Below, piece by piece: positions 5,752 to 5,771 of a DNA stretch of 5,771 nt (position 1 is the stretch's first letter; each line of letters starts with the position of its first letter). This DNA comes from an uncultured bacterium. Lineage in GTDB: Bacteria > Actinomycetota > Coriobacteriia > Coriobacteriales > Coriobacteriaceae. The position numbers and the translations under genes were made by a program. The notes beneath the pieces were generated by a model. It was not told the origin of the DNA. It ran no database searches and saw only the letters and a program-made list of their open reading frames with translations. The stretch is from assembly GCA_905216075.1 (NCBI GenBank), contig CAJMSO010000128.1, forward strand, positions 1 through 5,771, in the 5' to 3' direction.

Positions 5752-5771
5752 GGGCGCTTTGCCTGGCGCCC
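5752..5771. other. Short inverted repeat at the right edge, perhaps 3' end of an upstream minus-strand gene
   Basis: GGGCGC (5752-5757) and GCGCCC (5766-5771) form a 6-bp inverted repeat with an 8-nt loop, which may continue past the edge. On the minus strand, frames stay open from the edge to a TAG at 5745-5743 and, in another frame, to a TGA at 5732-5730. Either could be the stop of the gene served by the terminator at 5698-5730. Too little sequence is present to choose, or to exclude an RNA gene. Confidence 0.3.

Noticed and set aside
5745..5771. 3' end of a tRNA (GGGCGCCA on the minus strand) at the right edge
   Set aside because: Only the last few bases would be inside the window. No T-arm or other tRNA element can be seen, so it cannot be supported.

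Overview
The window is a β-glucoside-type phosphotransferase (PTS) catabolic locus on the minus strand. Genes run right to left. The base composition is GC-rich, the genes are tightly packed, and the Shine-Dalgarno sequences are strong. The protein style and the TTGGGGAC-type intergenic repeats suggest a gut actinobacterium of the Coriobacteriia, such as Collinsella or a relative. This assignment is an inference from general familiarity; no marker gene is present.

Layout in transcription order (high to low coordinates): (1) 5363-5771 has no gene. It holds a minus-strand intrinsic terminator for a gene beyond the right edge, a dense cluster of short inverted and direct repeats, and a perfect GTTCCG-N6-CGGAAC dyad near the regulator promoter. 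(2) 5362-3467 encodes a 631-aa LicR/MtlR-type PTS-controlled transcription activator with the domain order HTH-HTH-PRD-PRD-EIIB-EIIA. (3) A 119-bp intergenic region with two short palindromes is the likely site of the operon promoter. (4) 3347-3021 is EIIA, 2974-2681 is EIIB and 2671-1322 is EIIC, all of the lactose/cellobiose (Lac) PTS family. (5) 1320 to the left edge is a GH1 6-phospho-β-glucosidase, cut by the window after 440 residues. Its gene is in full reading frame to base 1.

How the genes work together: phosphate passes from HPr to EIIA His78, then to EIIB Cys7, then to a β-linked disaccharide or aryl-glucoside imported by EIIC. The resulting 6-phospho-β-glucoside is hydrolysed in the cytoplasm by the GH1 enzyme. 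The regulator carries its own phosphorylatable PRD histidines, an EIIB-like cysteine and an EIIA-like histidine, so it can sense PTS phosphate flow and switch the operon. The plan resembles licR-licBCAH of Bacillus subtilis, with the subunit order changed (A-B-C) and a GH1 hydrolase.

The operon itself is a recognisable, well-known type. The less ordinary observations are the loss of one of the four conserved PRD histidines in the regulator (Ala378) and the repeat cluster at 5537-5686. That cluster includes a 22-bp-stem hairpin and a 27-nt periodicity.
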